DNA of 64,000 nucleotides from Carpediemonas membranifera (lineage: Eukaryota; Fornicata), in NCBI GenBank assembly GCA_019828565.1, contig JAHDYR010000069.1:496001-560000 (forward strand), given 5' to 3'. Shown here piece by piece: positions 11,128 through 21,213 of this stretch. The position numbers and the translations under genes are program-made. Numbering within the stretch: position 1 is the stretch's first letter; every line of letters starts with the position of its first letter. A model generated the notes under the pieces. It did not search any database. It saw only the letters and a program-made list of their open reading frames with translations, and was not told where the DNA came from.

Positions 11128-12000
11128 ATCGTAGTTGTATTTAGCGGGGGAGACAATAATCAACCACACGCCCGACCAAGCAGGAAAGTGACGCCCCTGG
11201 GATTGACGGGGGAAACCCCGCATATTCCGGCAGCAAAACTTCGCTGAAACGGAACCACATAATTACTTGACTGATTTTTGGATCTTAGAGAAGACTTGAC
11301 GCGCATAAACTCAGGTTGATCGTCAAGATCTCCGAAAGGAACGCAACTGCTGCCTAAATCACCTTTTTATCATTATTAGTCGGTTCAGCTTTTTTTCTCG
11401 CAAGTCCGTCATCATTTCGTGACATAATCCGCGGGATCCGTAGCGAACGATGACTCCTCGGAAAAAAACACATAGTTGTGCTCTACACTTGACCTACATT
11501 CCAAATATTCACTTTGTTCTTTCCAACGGCTCAGTTTTGTCATGCGTTGACCGACCAAGAATGTGAGCGTACACTGACACTATTGGTTGCATGATGTGAA
11601 ACATCGTGTATTGCGTACATGAACAAAGTTTTAAGCTGTTATGACTCGTATTCGTTGAGATATGGCTGTTTGTTCATACGCCTAAAAATGCACACATGGT
11701 CAAATCTGTCGAAACAAAAAAAGAATTGGGAATATCTCGGGAATGACACGTTGCCGTTTTTCAAAAAATCGGGCAAGCCCAACGAATGATAGTATGGGAT
11801 CGCCTGCATCATTTGCAAAAAACGGCAACGTGTCAATCTCTAGATATCGCCAATTCTGCATAAAAACTTTTTTTTGCAAGGCATAGAACTCTACACTGTG
11901 AGCACTAGTGTATTAGTGCTTGCAGAAGCGGTTACTTGAGTCGATGAAGTATACGCACATGACATAATTAATTAAAACAGTTTAATATTGAGTGAGCCAC
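11128..12000. other. Non-coding AT-rich stretch
   Basis: No supportable gene was found. It contains T and A runs and the large inverted repeat at 11724-11855. It separates the broken genes from the retrotransposon cluster. Confidence 0.55.
11724..11855. repeat. Large imperfect inverted repeat, possible miniature transposon
   Basis: The arm at 11724-11761 (AATTGGGAATATCTCGGG...) is mirrored at 11817-11855. The most conserved part is GACACGTTGCCGTTTTT on one arm and its exact complement on the other. By eye about 32 of 38 positions pair, around a loop of about 55 nt. The layout suits a miniature inverted-repeat element or a strong hairpin transcript. Confidence 0.7.
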
Positions 12001-12082
12001 CAGGAATTTCCCTTATCCAATCAGGGAATTTCCTCGGGGGAAAGCCCGAGGAAATTCCCCTACCCAATAAGGGAAATTCCTG
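12001..12082. repeat. Compound hairpin of 82 bp
   Basis: The outer arms CAGGAATTTCCCTTA (12001-12015) and TAAGGGAAATTCCTG (12068-12082) are perfect complements. Inside them, GGGAATTTCCTCGGG (12024-12038) and CCCGAGGAAATTCCC (12045-12059) are again perfect, around a 6-nt loop. It lies exactly where element A's integrase reading frame ends, so it marks A's truncated 3' side. Confidence 0.85.
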
Positions 12083-14149
12083 CACCCTGGACAGTATGTG
12101 AGTTTGCGTAGAGCGCGCACGGCCGTGCCATTCGCTCGCTCAACTATACCCGAGCTCTGTGGATGGTAGGCTGTAGCAATGTGGTGCTTGAGGGTCAATT
12201 CACTCGTAAGCTTCTCCATAAGCTTGTTGCGGTACTGGGATCCTCCATCGGTGTGGATCTCCTGAGGAATGCCGAAGCGGCCAGCGAATGCGAGTAGGGC
12301 CTGTGCGGCTGAGTCTGCCGACGTGTCCCGGACTGGAACTAGGTCGACGTACTTGGTAAAGGAGTCAATGATGGTGATGATATATCGATTGCCCCGAGTG
12401 GATTCGGGCAGGGGGCCCGATCGTGTCCAGCTGGACTGTCTCGAACGGCTCTACCCTCTGCGTGCTATGCCACGCGGTCTGGCGCGCTTGGATCTGTCGA
12501 GTCTTCAGACATGCCGGACAGGTCCGAACGAAGGCGTCGATGTAGGGGTCAATGGTCTCGCGTTGAGCTGGCGTTGCCAGCCTGCGGATGATTCTGGCTG
12601 ATGGGTGGCCGGCGGATCCTCCATGAAGGGTCCGGAGGATGGCGCGGGCGTCTTCTGGTATGTCGTCAGTGGTCAGGAAGCAGCAGCGACTAAGAGCGTC
12701 TGCTACAGCGTTGTCCTCCCCCTGCCACATGTGATATCTCCGCGGGGAACTGCTGGAGGGTGATCCTCCAGCGCATTACCTTCGGTGAGCAGTCCGAGCG
12801 CTTCATGAGGTAGACGATATTGCGATGGTCCGTGTGGACGTGTAGGTCCGTGGCCATGGTGAACAGGGGCTGCATGTCTGATCTGGTGAGTGCACTAAGG
12901 ATACCATACAGTTCCTTATCATAGGTGCACCAGCGGCGTTGCACATCAGTTAGTCTCTTGGAGAATAACGTGACGGGCTGATGTTGGCCGTCCGCAGCGA
13001 TCTGGTATAGAATACCGCCGACCGCGTTGTCGGACGCGTCTGTATAGAGATGCCAGGGTAGACCCGGGTCCGGCTGGGTGAGGGTGATGGCCTCCGCTGT
13101 GGCCTCCTTGAGGCTCTGGAGGGCCTGTTCTTGTGGATCACCCCACTCCTCGGCCTTGATTGCGTCATAGAGCGGGCCAAGAAGCTCCTGTGCGCGCGGA
13201 AGGTGCTCAGCGATGTAATTGAACATGCCAGCGATGCGTCGCATGTCCTTGACAGAGGTGGGAGATGTGATGTCGTTGAGGGCCTTGGCTCTCTCGGGGT
13301 CCACGCTGCGACCTTGCTCCGAGATGTCGAAGCCGACGACCTTGACCTTACGGGAGGCGAACTTGCACTTCGCGAGGTTAAGTCTCAAGTCATGGCGATC
13401 GAGTAGCACTAAGGTGTGCTCTAGCGTCTGGAGGAATTCCTCCTGTGTCTTTGCGTGGATGAGGATGTCATCAATGTAGACCATAACACCCTTGTGAAGC
13501 ACGGGTGCGAGGACTCCTTGCATGACTCTTTGGAAGTGAGACGGCGCATTTGCTAGGCCGAATGGCACCCGCACGAACTCGTCATACGCGTCTGGGGTGA
13601 TCATAGCCGTCTTGCGGACGTCGTCCGGGTGGACTGGGACTTGATGATACCCGGACGTGAGGTCCAGCGCCGCGAAGAAGCGTGAGCCGGATGCTTCCCG
13701 TACAAACGACTTCAAGTCGGGGAGGGGGAAGTGGTCCTTGACTGTGATCCTATTGAGAGCTGTATAGTCAATACACAGTCTGATGGCGCCGGATGCCTTG
13801 TCTACGACGACAATGGGGAGGCAAACGGTCCCTGTGAGGCCCGTGTGATACCTGCCGATCGCAGGCGCTGCAGCTCTTCTCTGACTTGCTCACGGCGTCT
13901 GGGATTGAGGCGGCGGGGCTTGGCTTGCACGAGGTGCTGTTCGTCCACTAGCGGGATGCGCATGGCGGGCACCTTGGCTCCTCCGGGCGCCAGGCCGTCA
14001 AAAACGTGAGGGTGCTGCACCAATATCGCTGTGATCGGTTGCTTAAGCTCCTCGATCTCAATGTTGGGCTGTACGTCGTCGGCCAGCAGTAATTCTTCTG
14101 CTGGTCTGAAAGGAATATCGTCCCCTTCGTCTGCTGCGGTTTCTTTCAC
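12083..14149 (-). pseudogene. Element A pol: reverse transcriptase, RNase H, integrase (broken)
   Basis: Reverse transcriptase shows LDLTSGYHQVPV (about 13680-13645), VPFGLANAPSHFQR and the catalytic VYIDDIL (about 13480). RNase H shows LYTDASDNAVGG and HTDHRNIVYL. The integrase has CPACLKTRQ of the zinc-binding HHCC part (about 12510), the first catalytic Asp in VQLDTIGP, the second in TDGGSQY (about 12255) and the Glu in GIVERANG (about 12140). Frame changes occur near 13800, 12720 and 12400. The C-terminal end of the integrase is missing. Confidence 0.8.
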
Positions 14150-14153
14150 GAGC

Positions 14154-15413
14154 TTAACAAAAAGGCCATCGGAAGTGAGGGCATCCGAGGCTTCTCAGAA
14201 TATCGCAGCCTATGAGGATCAGGGGGTTTTTCCCTGGTATGATGTCGAGGTTGGCAGTGAAGCGGGTCTCGTGGCCAGCTAGGGCCACTCGGAGGTCCGC
14301 GGAGGTCCGGCCATTAGCGGTGGCCACTGACTGGTCTGCCAGTAAATAATGCCGCGTAGGGCCCGTTGAATGGGGTAGGGCGAGATCCTTTGCTAGTCCC
14401 TCCGAAACTCCTGAACGTCTGGCGCATGAATCAATGTGGAACACGTACTCTTGGCCATTTATATGGCCCGTAGTCTTGAGCACGTCGTCCTCGGTGTCGA
14501 TCTCGGCATCGTCAAGGATCATGGCCTCGAACGGGGTCTTGGCCTTGAGCTCAGATTTGGCTCTGAGGCCGCCGCCCGACTCCCTGGAGCGTGTCTTCTC
14601 TGAACGGGGACACTCGTTCCGCCAGTGATTGCCCTGGCAGATGGGGCAAGGGGTCTTCGGGGGCCTGTTGGTCGGATGGATGTCGTTCGGACGCGGCTTG
14701 GAGGTGGGAGCCGCTTCCTTGGCCTTGATGGGGAGGGCCTGCTTGGTGCTGGAGGATTCGTCAGTGTCGGGGTCGCTGTTAGCCTTGGTTCTGGCCTTCT
14801 TGGTGCGCACTAGATCGTAGCCGTAGCGCGTCATGTCCAGGCGAAGCTGGTCTTCAACCCGGGCGGCCTCGGTGATGAGTTTGTACACGTCCTCGAGCTT
14901 GGTTGGCTTTCGGAGGTCATACTCCGTGCGGACGACACGTTGGAAAGCGTCAGGTGCCAGATGGGAGAGGCACAGCTTGGTGGCTTTTTCGATGACGGTA
15001 TCGTCGTCGCGGGAGAGGTTCTCCTCTTCGGAGAATGTGCCCTTTGTGTAGAGCTGGAAGATGTCCTGGAATGCGTTGATGTACTTGCGCACAAGGACGG
15101 TGCGGGTGTTGAGGTCGGTGATAGTGGATTCACAGCGGACCTTGCTCAGCTCGGCGAGCCATTGGCGGGATGTTTGAGGGCCGACGAGCTTGTCGAGGTG
15201 CTTGAAGAGCTCCTCTTCGGTGATGGTTTCAGCGTTGAGGTCGAACTATCGCTGAATGAGATCCGACAAGGCGTCGGTGAGGAAAAGGGAGGCTTTCGCG
15301 TCAGGTGCGAACACCTTGAGGCGTTGGACTTGCCTCTTGAAGGAGCGGACGCTCTCGCGGTCGAGGTTAATAGCGTCGAGCTCTGGAATTGTCATTTGGG
15401 TTTTGGCAAACAT
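14154..15413 (-). pseudogene. Element A gag and protease with one internal stop
   Basis: The ATG is at 15413. One frame runs to 14154, broken only by a TAG at 15246-15248. A retroviral-type zinc knuckle CPICQGNHWRNEC (CX2CX3HX4C) sits near 14650-14612. The protease motif, normally D-T/S-G, reads IDSCARR near 14425, so the active-site Gly is replaced; this copy is probably dead. Upstream of the knuckle the protein is helical and charged, as Ty3/gypsy Gag proteins are. Confidence 0.75.
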
Positions 15414-15424
15414 GAGTCTGTACT

Positions 15425-15436
15425 AGAATCGATTCT
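15425..15436 (-). other. Palindrome at the 5' LTR edge of element A
   Basis: AGAATCGATTCT is a perfect 12-bp palindrome whose first base is the last LTR base on the minus strand. It occupies the primer-binding-site position, 11 bp before the gag ATG. Confidence 0.8.
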
Positions 15437-15528
15437 GTGGCGACAACAGTATTTACACATAACCTGCGAAGCAGGGGTGAGTGTGCCCGTAGTTATAAAT
15501 AGCAATAATAATAACTGAGGCACTGACA
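15436..15528 (-). repeat. 5' LTR of element A (93 bp, single copy)
   Basis: It begins TGTCAG and ends CCACA on the minus strand. The outer edge is set by the point where element B's RNase H protein resumes (15529). It contains the hairpin CCTGC-TTC-GCAGG and a TATTTATA box-like motif. Only one copy is present, so its length is inferred. Confidence 0.65.
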
Positions 15529-16827
15529 GCTGTCCTCCTGCAGGAAGGCCGCCCTGTGTGCTATATGTCAAAAGCTTTCACAGATGTCCAGTCCAGGTGG
15601 AGTGTCGGCGAGAAGGAAGCTTTTGCGATCGTCTCAGCCCTTCAGAAGTGGAGGAAGTTCCTGTCCTGGGAGAGATTCGAGCTCCTTACCGACCATCGCA
15701 ACCTTTTGTACATGTATAGATCCAGTAACGCTAAGGTACGTAGATGGGACCTGTTCGGCAATGCACACCTTTCCGGCCGCCTAACCATGGAACGTTTGCG
15801 AAAGCCGGCATTTCCGTTACACGCCGCGACGTCTACAAGTACGTCTCCGAGTGCCCTGTCTGTCAGGTCTTAGAGAGACCGCCTGTCGAGAAAACTGACG
15901 GTCTGCACACGGCGGTGGACGTGCCGTTCCAGCGGGTGGCAATTGATACCTTAGGTCCGCTCCCGGAGCGTGATGGCTACAGATACGTGCAAGTCATGGT
16001 AGACATGTGCTCCAGGTGGACAGAGTTAACCCCTGTCAAGTCCACCACTGCACGCGATGCTGCCGATGCCTTCGTCAACACGTGGGTGCTGCGATATGGT
16101 TGCCCACGAGTGCTGCAGTATGACGGAGGCCCCGAGTTCAATAACGCTCTCATGAAGAAGCTCGCTCAGGGCATGGGGTTCGAGACTCACGTCACCACTG
16201 CTCACCATCCTCAGTCCAACGGAATGGTCGAGCGAGCAAACCAGATGGTCGAGAAGGTGCTCAAGGCAAGGAAGTTCGAACTCAGAAACGGCGATTGGCG
16301 TCAGCATCTGCCGGTCGCGCAGTTTATCGTCAATTCCATGCCAAGACAACCAACTCGCCTTTCCCCCGCTGAGATACTGTTCGGGAGCAATATGTCCGTT
16401 CCCGATAAGTTATACGTTACCGAGAACAGCACTTCGGCGGCCCGTACATCGCACCTCCTCGCTGCCGAAGCCGCTACGCAATTAGCCAAGGCCCGTGTAC
16501 TGGCTATGCGCGAAGATGCATTAGCGAAGGCCTCCACAACTCGTGCGGAGATCCTAGCTCGGTTTGTACTAGTGAAGTATCCCTCGCGTCCCCCGGACAA
16601 ACTGTCACCGGGCTGGAGAGGGCCAATGCGCCGAGTATCGGCTGTCAAGCAAGGCGGAGTGGCTGTAGCCTACATGGTGAAGGACCTAGGACAGCTTAGT
16701 GCAGAGCCCATTAGAGTCGATGCTTCCCGTGTCCGAAAGTTTGTCCCTGGTACGTTATCAGAGGATCAGATCAAGCAGGTCGCGGCCGCCGGCGTCGAGG
16801 AATGGTACATCGACATGATATCAACGT
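15529..16827 (+). pseudogene. Retrotransposon B remnant: RNase H and integrase
   Basis: This 5'-truncated Ty3/gypsy-like copy starts in RNase H (SKAFTDVQSRW, TDHRNLLYMYRS). It loses the RNase H end near 15750 and continues as integrase in another frame. The integrase has CPVCQVLE (zinc part), the catalytic Asp in AIDTLGPL (about 15943), the second Asp in YDGGPEFN (about 16121) and the Glu in MVERANQ (about 16227). The integrase frame is open for about 380 codons. Its end is cut by the LTR of element D at 16828, into which element C later inserted. Confidence 0.8.
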
Positions 16828-16847
16828 TGTGGCCAAATAAAGAGAAC
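16828..16847 (-). repeat. Left piece of the 3' LTR of element D
   Basis: TGTGGCCAAATAAAGAGAAC on the plus strand joins 21134-21203 when element C and one TSD copy are removed. The result is a 90-bp LTR that reads TGTTGG...GCCACA on the minus strand. Confidence 0.6.
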
Positions 16848-16922
16848 TGTGATGGGTTATCCTGCACAACCTGCAGTGCACTTTATGTAAACAATTCTCC
16901 GTTCCATCTCTAACATGTCACA
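16848..16922 (+). repeat. 5' LTR of element C (75 bp)
   Basis: Runs TGTGAT...GTCACA. The gag start codon (16915) lies inside its last eight bases. Confidence 0.93.
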
Positions 16923-17919
16923 ATATCGATATTCTGATGCTCACACTATCCAGAGCGTTTCAGACGCCAAGACGCTCCACGCTACTCACGAAAAGTGGGC
17001 CCGTGAGGTCCTAAACGTGAAGCATCCGCGCTCGTTCTTCAACTGCCTCACGGCCAAGAGCCTTGAACTCATTAAGGCTTCATGGCGCCATTCGGAAACG
17101 TTCCCGACGTTCGAAGAGCTCACCAAATCCCTCATTAGCGACACCGAGGGAAGCAAACGCGATGCAGGGGAACCGGCATTCTCCCCGCGTTCCCACCTCA
17201 TCTCGAAGCGCCTCCAGGCGATCAAGGCCCTTCTGGAGGATGACCTATTCCTCCTCTGCGCGGCCGCTGAGGCGCGGTACAAGGGCTCGAGCCTTACGAA
17301 GCCTGCGTTCCGCAGGGCCCAAGCCCTGTTCGACGACACTATGGAGGAGCTACAGGACACCGCATCCCTCCTCCGGGCCGATCCAGGCCAACCCATCTCC
17401 CTCCTGACCTACACCTGCCTGGTCAACCCGCTCGATGACGAGCCCTCGCGCAGCGCGGACTTCGTTAGTTCGGCGAACGAGGGTCTGCCCTCCTCGGTCC
17501 CTGTGGCAGACACCTCCAGCCTCCGCCAACGCCTCGCTGCTGAGGCCGAGACCGTTCTCCCTCACCTATACTTAGCCCTGATGCCTTCCACGGACAGGGG
17601 CACCCGGCTTGCTGCCCTTGCAAGCTCGTCGCACCCCACTTTATTCGGCCCCTCGGCGCAGCACAGGCTCGCGCTCAGCAAGGTCGAGAACCTCCTCAAC
17701 GCCTTCAACCCGGACGTCGACGCAACCAACTACGCACGCCTCCCCGAGAGCACCACGCGTGACATCGTTGCTGGTTTCGCCCTCGAAGGATACACCAGCG
17801 CCGCAAAGACACTGTACAAAGCCCTGGTCGAGACGGATGCTGACGGCCAGCGCGCACCACCGCCGAATGCATCGCAGCCCTCCGCGATCTCGCCGTGGAC
17901 CACGAGGACAACGTCGTGA
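16915..17919 (+). CDS. Element C Gag
   Basis: Gag-like protein of 334 residues. It starts with ATGTCACAA at 16915, so the first codons are LTR sequence; no alternative in-frame Met follows closely. It is alpha-helical and Arg/Leu rich, with no zinc knuckle of its own. The knuckle-like CKHHGYNSTHTTENC lies downstream in the next frame (about 18160), which overlaps from 17895. The change of frame at 17895-17919 could be an indel or a recoding site. Confidence 0.75.
   Translation: MSQYRYSDAHTIQSVSDAKTLHATHEKWAREVLNVKHPRSFFNCLTAKSLELIKASWRHSETFPTFEELTKSLISDTEGSKRDAGEPAFSPRSHLISKRLQAIKALLEDDLFLLCAAAEARYKGSSLTKPAFRRAQALFDDTMEELQDTASLLRADPGQPISLLTYTCLVNPLDDEPSRSADFVSSANEGLPSSVPVADTSSLRQRLAAEAETVLPHLYLALMPSTDRGTRLAALASSSHPTLFGPSAQHRLALSKVENLLNAFNPDVDATNYARLPESTTRDIVAGFALEGYTSAAKTLYKALVETDADGQRAPPPNASQPSAISPWTTRTTS
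16922..16933 (+). other. Palindrome at the 5' LTR edge of element C
   Basis: AATATCGATATT is a perfect 12-bp palindrome beginning with the last LTR base. Here it lies inside the gag reading frame. Confidence 0.9.
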
Positions 17920-20900
17920 TACCCTGGCGCGCGTTCAAGGAGGCTTCGACACCTTCGAAGCCTCCCAAGAAGCCACGTCACGCTCGCGATGGCCGGCCCG
18001 ACACTCCGCAGAAGCCCGAGACATCCGCCCGAGAGGACAGCCAGGACCGCAGCGACGCCAACGACCTCCCGGAGCCCCGGCTGCTCGATTCCGGCGACCG
18101 CTACGCGCAGTTTAAGGACCGCAAGAAGTTCCGAATCCCCGAGCGGTTCTCCAACTTCTGCAAGCACCACGGCTACAACTCCACACACACGACAGAAAAC
18201 TGCATATACCTCCAGAAGAAGGCAGCTTCTGCCGATGAGGTTCACACCACCTCTGTTCCGATCAACACCACGGTGAACATCGATGGCACTCCTTGTAACG
18301 GGAAACTCGATACGGGAGCCGATGCTTGCACCATCTCTGCAGCCAAGGCCGAAGAGCTTGCTCTTTCAACCGAAGACTCGAGCCTTGTGATCACATCTGC
18401 CGAGAACAAGACCATCTCCACTGGTAAGCGCGCTGTCGCCGCCATCACGCTCCCTAGCGTAGACGGACGCCCTGTTACGACCGTCTGGCCCCTCCACGTC
18501 ATCAAGGGTGACAGTGGACGAGTCCTCGTTGGTAAGGACCTTCTTGCCCACCTTGGGTACATCGCCAATGACCGCCTGGTCATCATGCCCGCCTCAATGG
18601 GCGATCCAGACGACCTTGAGGACCACCACATGTTGGACGCCGACCTGGTGGAGGTCGTGTCGACAGACGACGAGTACCTCTCCGTTACGGTGCCAGACGA
18701 TCACGGGCCCGAGTTCCAATCTCTGGTCCGTGCTATAGTGGCAGAACGACCTCGCCTGTTCAACGCGACGCTACACCCGGAAGGAAGCGACCTTACCTTA
18801 CCTTGCCTTACTTAAGCGACCTGGAGCCGCATGTGATCGAACTCACGCCTTCGACGCCGATCAAGTGCAGGCCCCGCCCCCTTGTTGGGACCCCCGGCTC
18901 GGCTGCACAAGCCGAGATCGAGAAGATGCGCCGTCTAGGCATCATCCGGGACTCGAAATCCTCGTATGCGTCCCCCCACACCATGGCAACCAAGAAAAAT
19001 GGAGACCCCCGGTTCTGTGTAGCCTACAACGCACTGAACGACGTGACCGTTCCGGACGCATTTCCCCTCCCGGACCTTCGCGAGCTCCCACACGAGGCCA
19101 GCGGATGCTCTTATTTCGCGAGCCTTGACCTCCGCACCTCATACTGGCAACAATGGGTCGACCCCGCCTCGATCCCCCTGACCGCCTTCTCGGTCCCAGG
19201 TCACCACTATGAGTTTTTGCGCGTACCCTTTGGCCTCACTAACGCCCCCGCGAAGTTCCAAAGGGCCATGGAGTCGCTTTTGGAGGGCATCTCCGGTGTC
19301 AGAGTCTACATAGACGACATCTTCCTCTTCGCCCGCAGTCAAGACGACTTCCTTTCAACTCTCAGAACGACCCTCGAACGCCTCGACGACTGTAACCTGC
19401 GTCTTCGCGCGGACAAGTGCGTGATCGGCGCTAACCAGGTCGAAGTATGCGGGTTCGTGATCGACGCGCGTGGCCGCTCCATCGCCCAGTCCCGCGTGGA
19501 CGCCATCCTTAACCTGCAGCCCCCGACGACCGTCACAGAACTCCGCCGGACCATGGGGAAGTTCAACCACATCCCCACTCTCGCCGCCGCAGCTGCCGAA
19601 TCCACCGGCCCGCTGAACGACCTCCTGAAAGGGTCACCCAAGGGCAGCGACAAGCTTCCTTGGACTGAGCAGCATGACAGGGCCTTCGCCCGTATGAAGG
19701 AACTGTCCACCAGCCACGAGGCCCTGGCCCTCCCGGACCTCAACGCCACATGGACCCTCGAGACGGACGCCTCCACGATCGCCTTGGGCGGCGTCCTCTG
19801 GCAGCATAAGGACGGCACCAAACGTCATCTCGCCTTCTTCTCCAAAACATTCACGGACACCCAACGCCGATGGGCTACTGTCGAGCAGGAGCTGTACGCA
19901 ATCGTCTTCTGTGTCACCCGCCCCGAGTTCAGTAGCCTGCTCAAGCTCAAGCCATTCTCAATCTCAACAGACCACCGGAACTTGGTCTGGCTGTTGATGA
20001 AATCAGAGGAGGGCACCCGGAAGCTGACAAGGGGGCGCCTAATCCTCTCAGAATACCCGTTCGAGATCCGGCACATTCCGGGCTCGTCAAACCTCGTCGC
20101 CGACGCCCTATCCAGGCCCCCCGTCCGCGCCAGCGCGGACGAGTCAACGACGGACGACCATCTCGACACCATCGTCCAGGCGCATGCTGGAAGTTCGCAC
20201 ACGTCGCGGTCGACCAGACGATCCGCAACGGAACTATCATGCGCCGCCTCCGCGCACTGCTGATCGACGCTAAGTCAACCGACTGGGTCGACCTGATACC
20301 ATTCGTCCAACACGTCGTCAACTCATCCACCCACGCCACCACCGGGTTTTCGCCGTTCGAGATCCTCTTCGGCTCAACTACCAGACTCACCACTCTGTCG
20401 GACAACCAGCTTGAAGACGCGATTCAACTCCTCAACCTCACCTCCCAGAGAACCCAAGCCGCAATCAAGAAATTCCAATCCGACGTGAAAGCGGTTCAGG
20501 ACCTCGCCCGCCAGCGCATCGAGGCGTACGAGCAGTCCAAGGCCTCCTCTGCCAACACTCTAGAGTTCCCCTGGAAAGACCAGGAACTCGTCCTCGTACG
20601 CTACCCCACGAAGACTCCATCCAAAAATCCTCGCCCCTATTCGCGGCCCTGTCCGCATGGTGGGGGAAGGGAAGAGCCCCAATACCTACCGCCTCCAGGA
20701 CCTGGTCACGAAGGCCGAGCTACTCGTACATGCCGATCGCCTCGTGCCGTTCAAACGTGCCCATAACACGTCGCTCAAGGACCTTGAGACCCTGGTCGGG
20801 TTCGAACAGGACGAACAGCCTGTCGAGTCCATCGTCGGGCATCGCGAACGCTCTGGCCGCCTCGAAATGCTTATCCATTGGCAGGGCCTCGAAGATTCTG

Positions 20901-21034
20901 AAGACAGTTACATCCCGTATAACGCCTACTACGACCAGCTGTCAGCCCTTGACGATTACCTCCAGACCAACCCGCACCTGCGCCCTTTGTTCGACCGCTA
21001 TAAGCGCAAGTTCCGCACTCGCGGACGCCGCTAG
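17895..21034 (+). pseudogene. Element C protease, reverse transcriptase, RNase H and chromodomain tail (integrase core lost)
   Basis: Protease KLDTGADACTIS is near 18304-18340. A frame change falls in a CCTTA-type repeat (18790-18813). Reverse transcriptase has SLDLRTSYWQQ, VPFGLTNAPAKFQR and the catalytic VYIDDIF (about 19306). RNase H has ETDASTIALGG and STDHRNLVWL, ending at ADALSRPP. The frame then runs into integrase C-terminal sequence (STHATTGFSPFEILFG near 20330), skipping the catalytic core. A further frame change near 20640 leads to a chromodomain-like end (VESIVGHRERSGRLEMLIHW, about 20823-20882), finishing at TAG 21032-21034. Confidence 0.85.
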
Positions 21035-21054
21035 GTCGCCCTCCGGAGGGGAAG

Positions 21055-21129
21055 TGTGATGGGTTATCCTGCACAACCTGCAGTGCACTTTATGTAAACA
21101 GTTCTCCGTTCCATCTCTAACATGTCACA
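21055..21129 (+). repeat. 3' LTR of element C (75 bp)
   Basis: 74 of 75 bases match the 5' LTR. It is followed by the TSD GAAC. Confidence 0.93.
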
Positions 21130-21133
21130 GAAC

Positions 21134-21203
21134 TAATGACGAAGTGAGGTTTATTCGAAACCCGATCAAGGGCAAAAATGGTTATAACTAAAATTGCCCA
21201 ACA
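21134..21203 (-). repeat. Right piece of the 3' LTR of element D
   Basis: Continues the 20-bp piece at 16828-16847 across the insertion of element C. On the minus strand it starts TGTTGGGC. Confidence 0.6.
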
Positions 21204-21213
21204 CTTCTCTCTC

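Larger units (their letters stand above)
12083..15528 (-). mobile_element. Retrotransposon A (Ty3/gypsy-like), 3'-truncated
   Basis: Minus-strand element with a 5' LTR (15436-15528), gag and protease (15413-14154), then reverse transcriptase, RNase H and integrase (14149-12083). The integrase stops abruptly at the hairpin 12001-12082, so the chromodomain region and 3' LTR are gone. Its 5' LTR abuts the RNase H of element B at 15529, which suggests insertion into B followed by a deletion. Confidence 0.8.
16848..21129 (+). mobile_element. Retrotransposon C (Ty3/gypsy-like) with paired 75-bp LTRs and a deleted integrase core
   Basis: The LTRs at 16848-16922 and 21055-21129 differ at one base. 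The target-site duplication is GAAC (16844-16847 and 21130-21133). A polypurine tract GGAGGGGAAG (21045-21054) precedes the 3' LTR. Gag, protease, reverse transcriptase, RNase H and a chromodomain-like tail are present, but the integrase zinc domain and catalytic Asp/Asp/Glu region are missing between about 20190 and 20239. Confidence 0.92.

Noticed and set aside
17895-17919. Programmed -1 frameshift between Gag and protease of element C
   Set aside because: No heptanucleotide slippery site or obvious pseudoknot was seen in the short overlap, and the other elements encode Gag-Pol in one frame. An indel is simpler.
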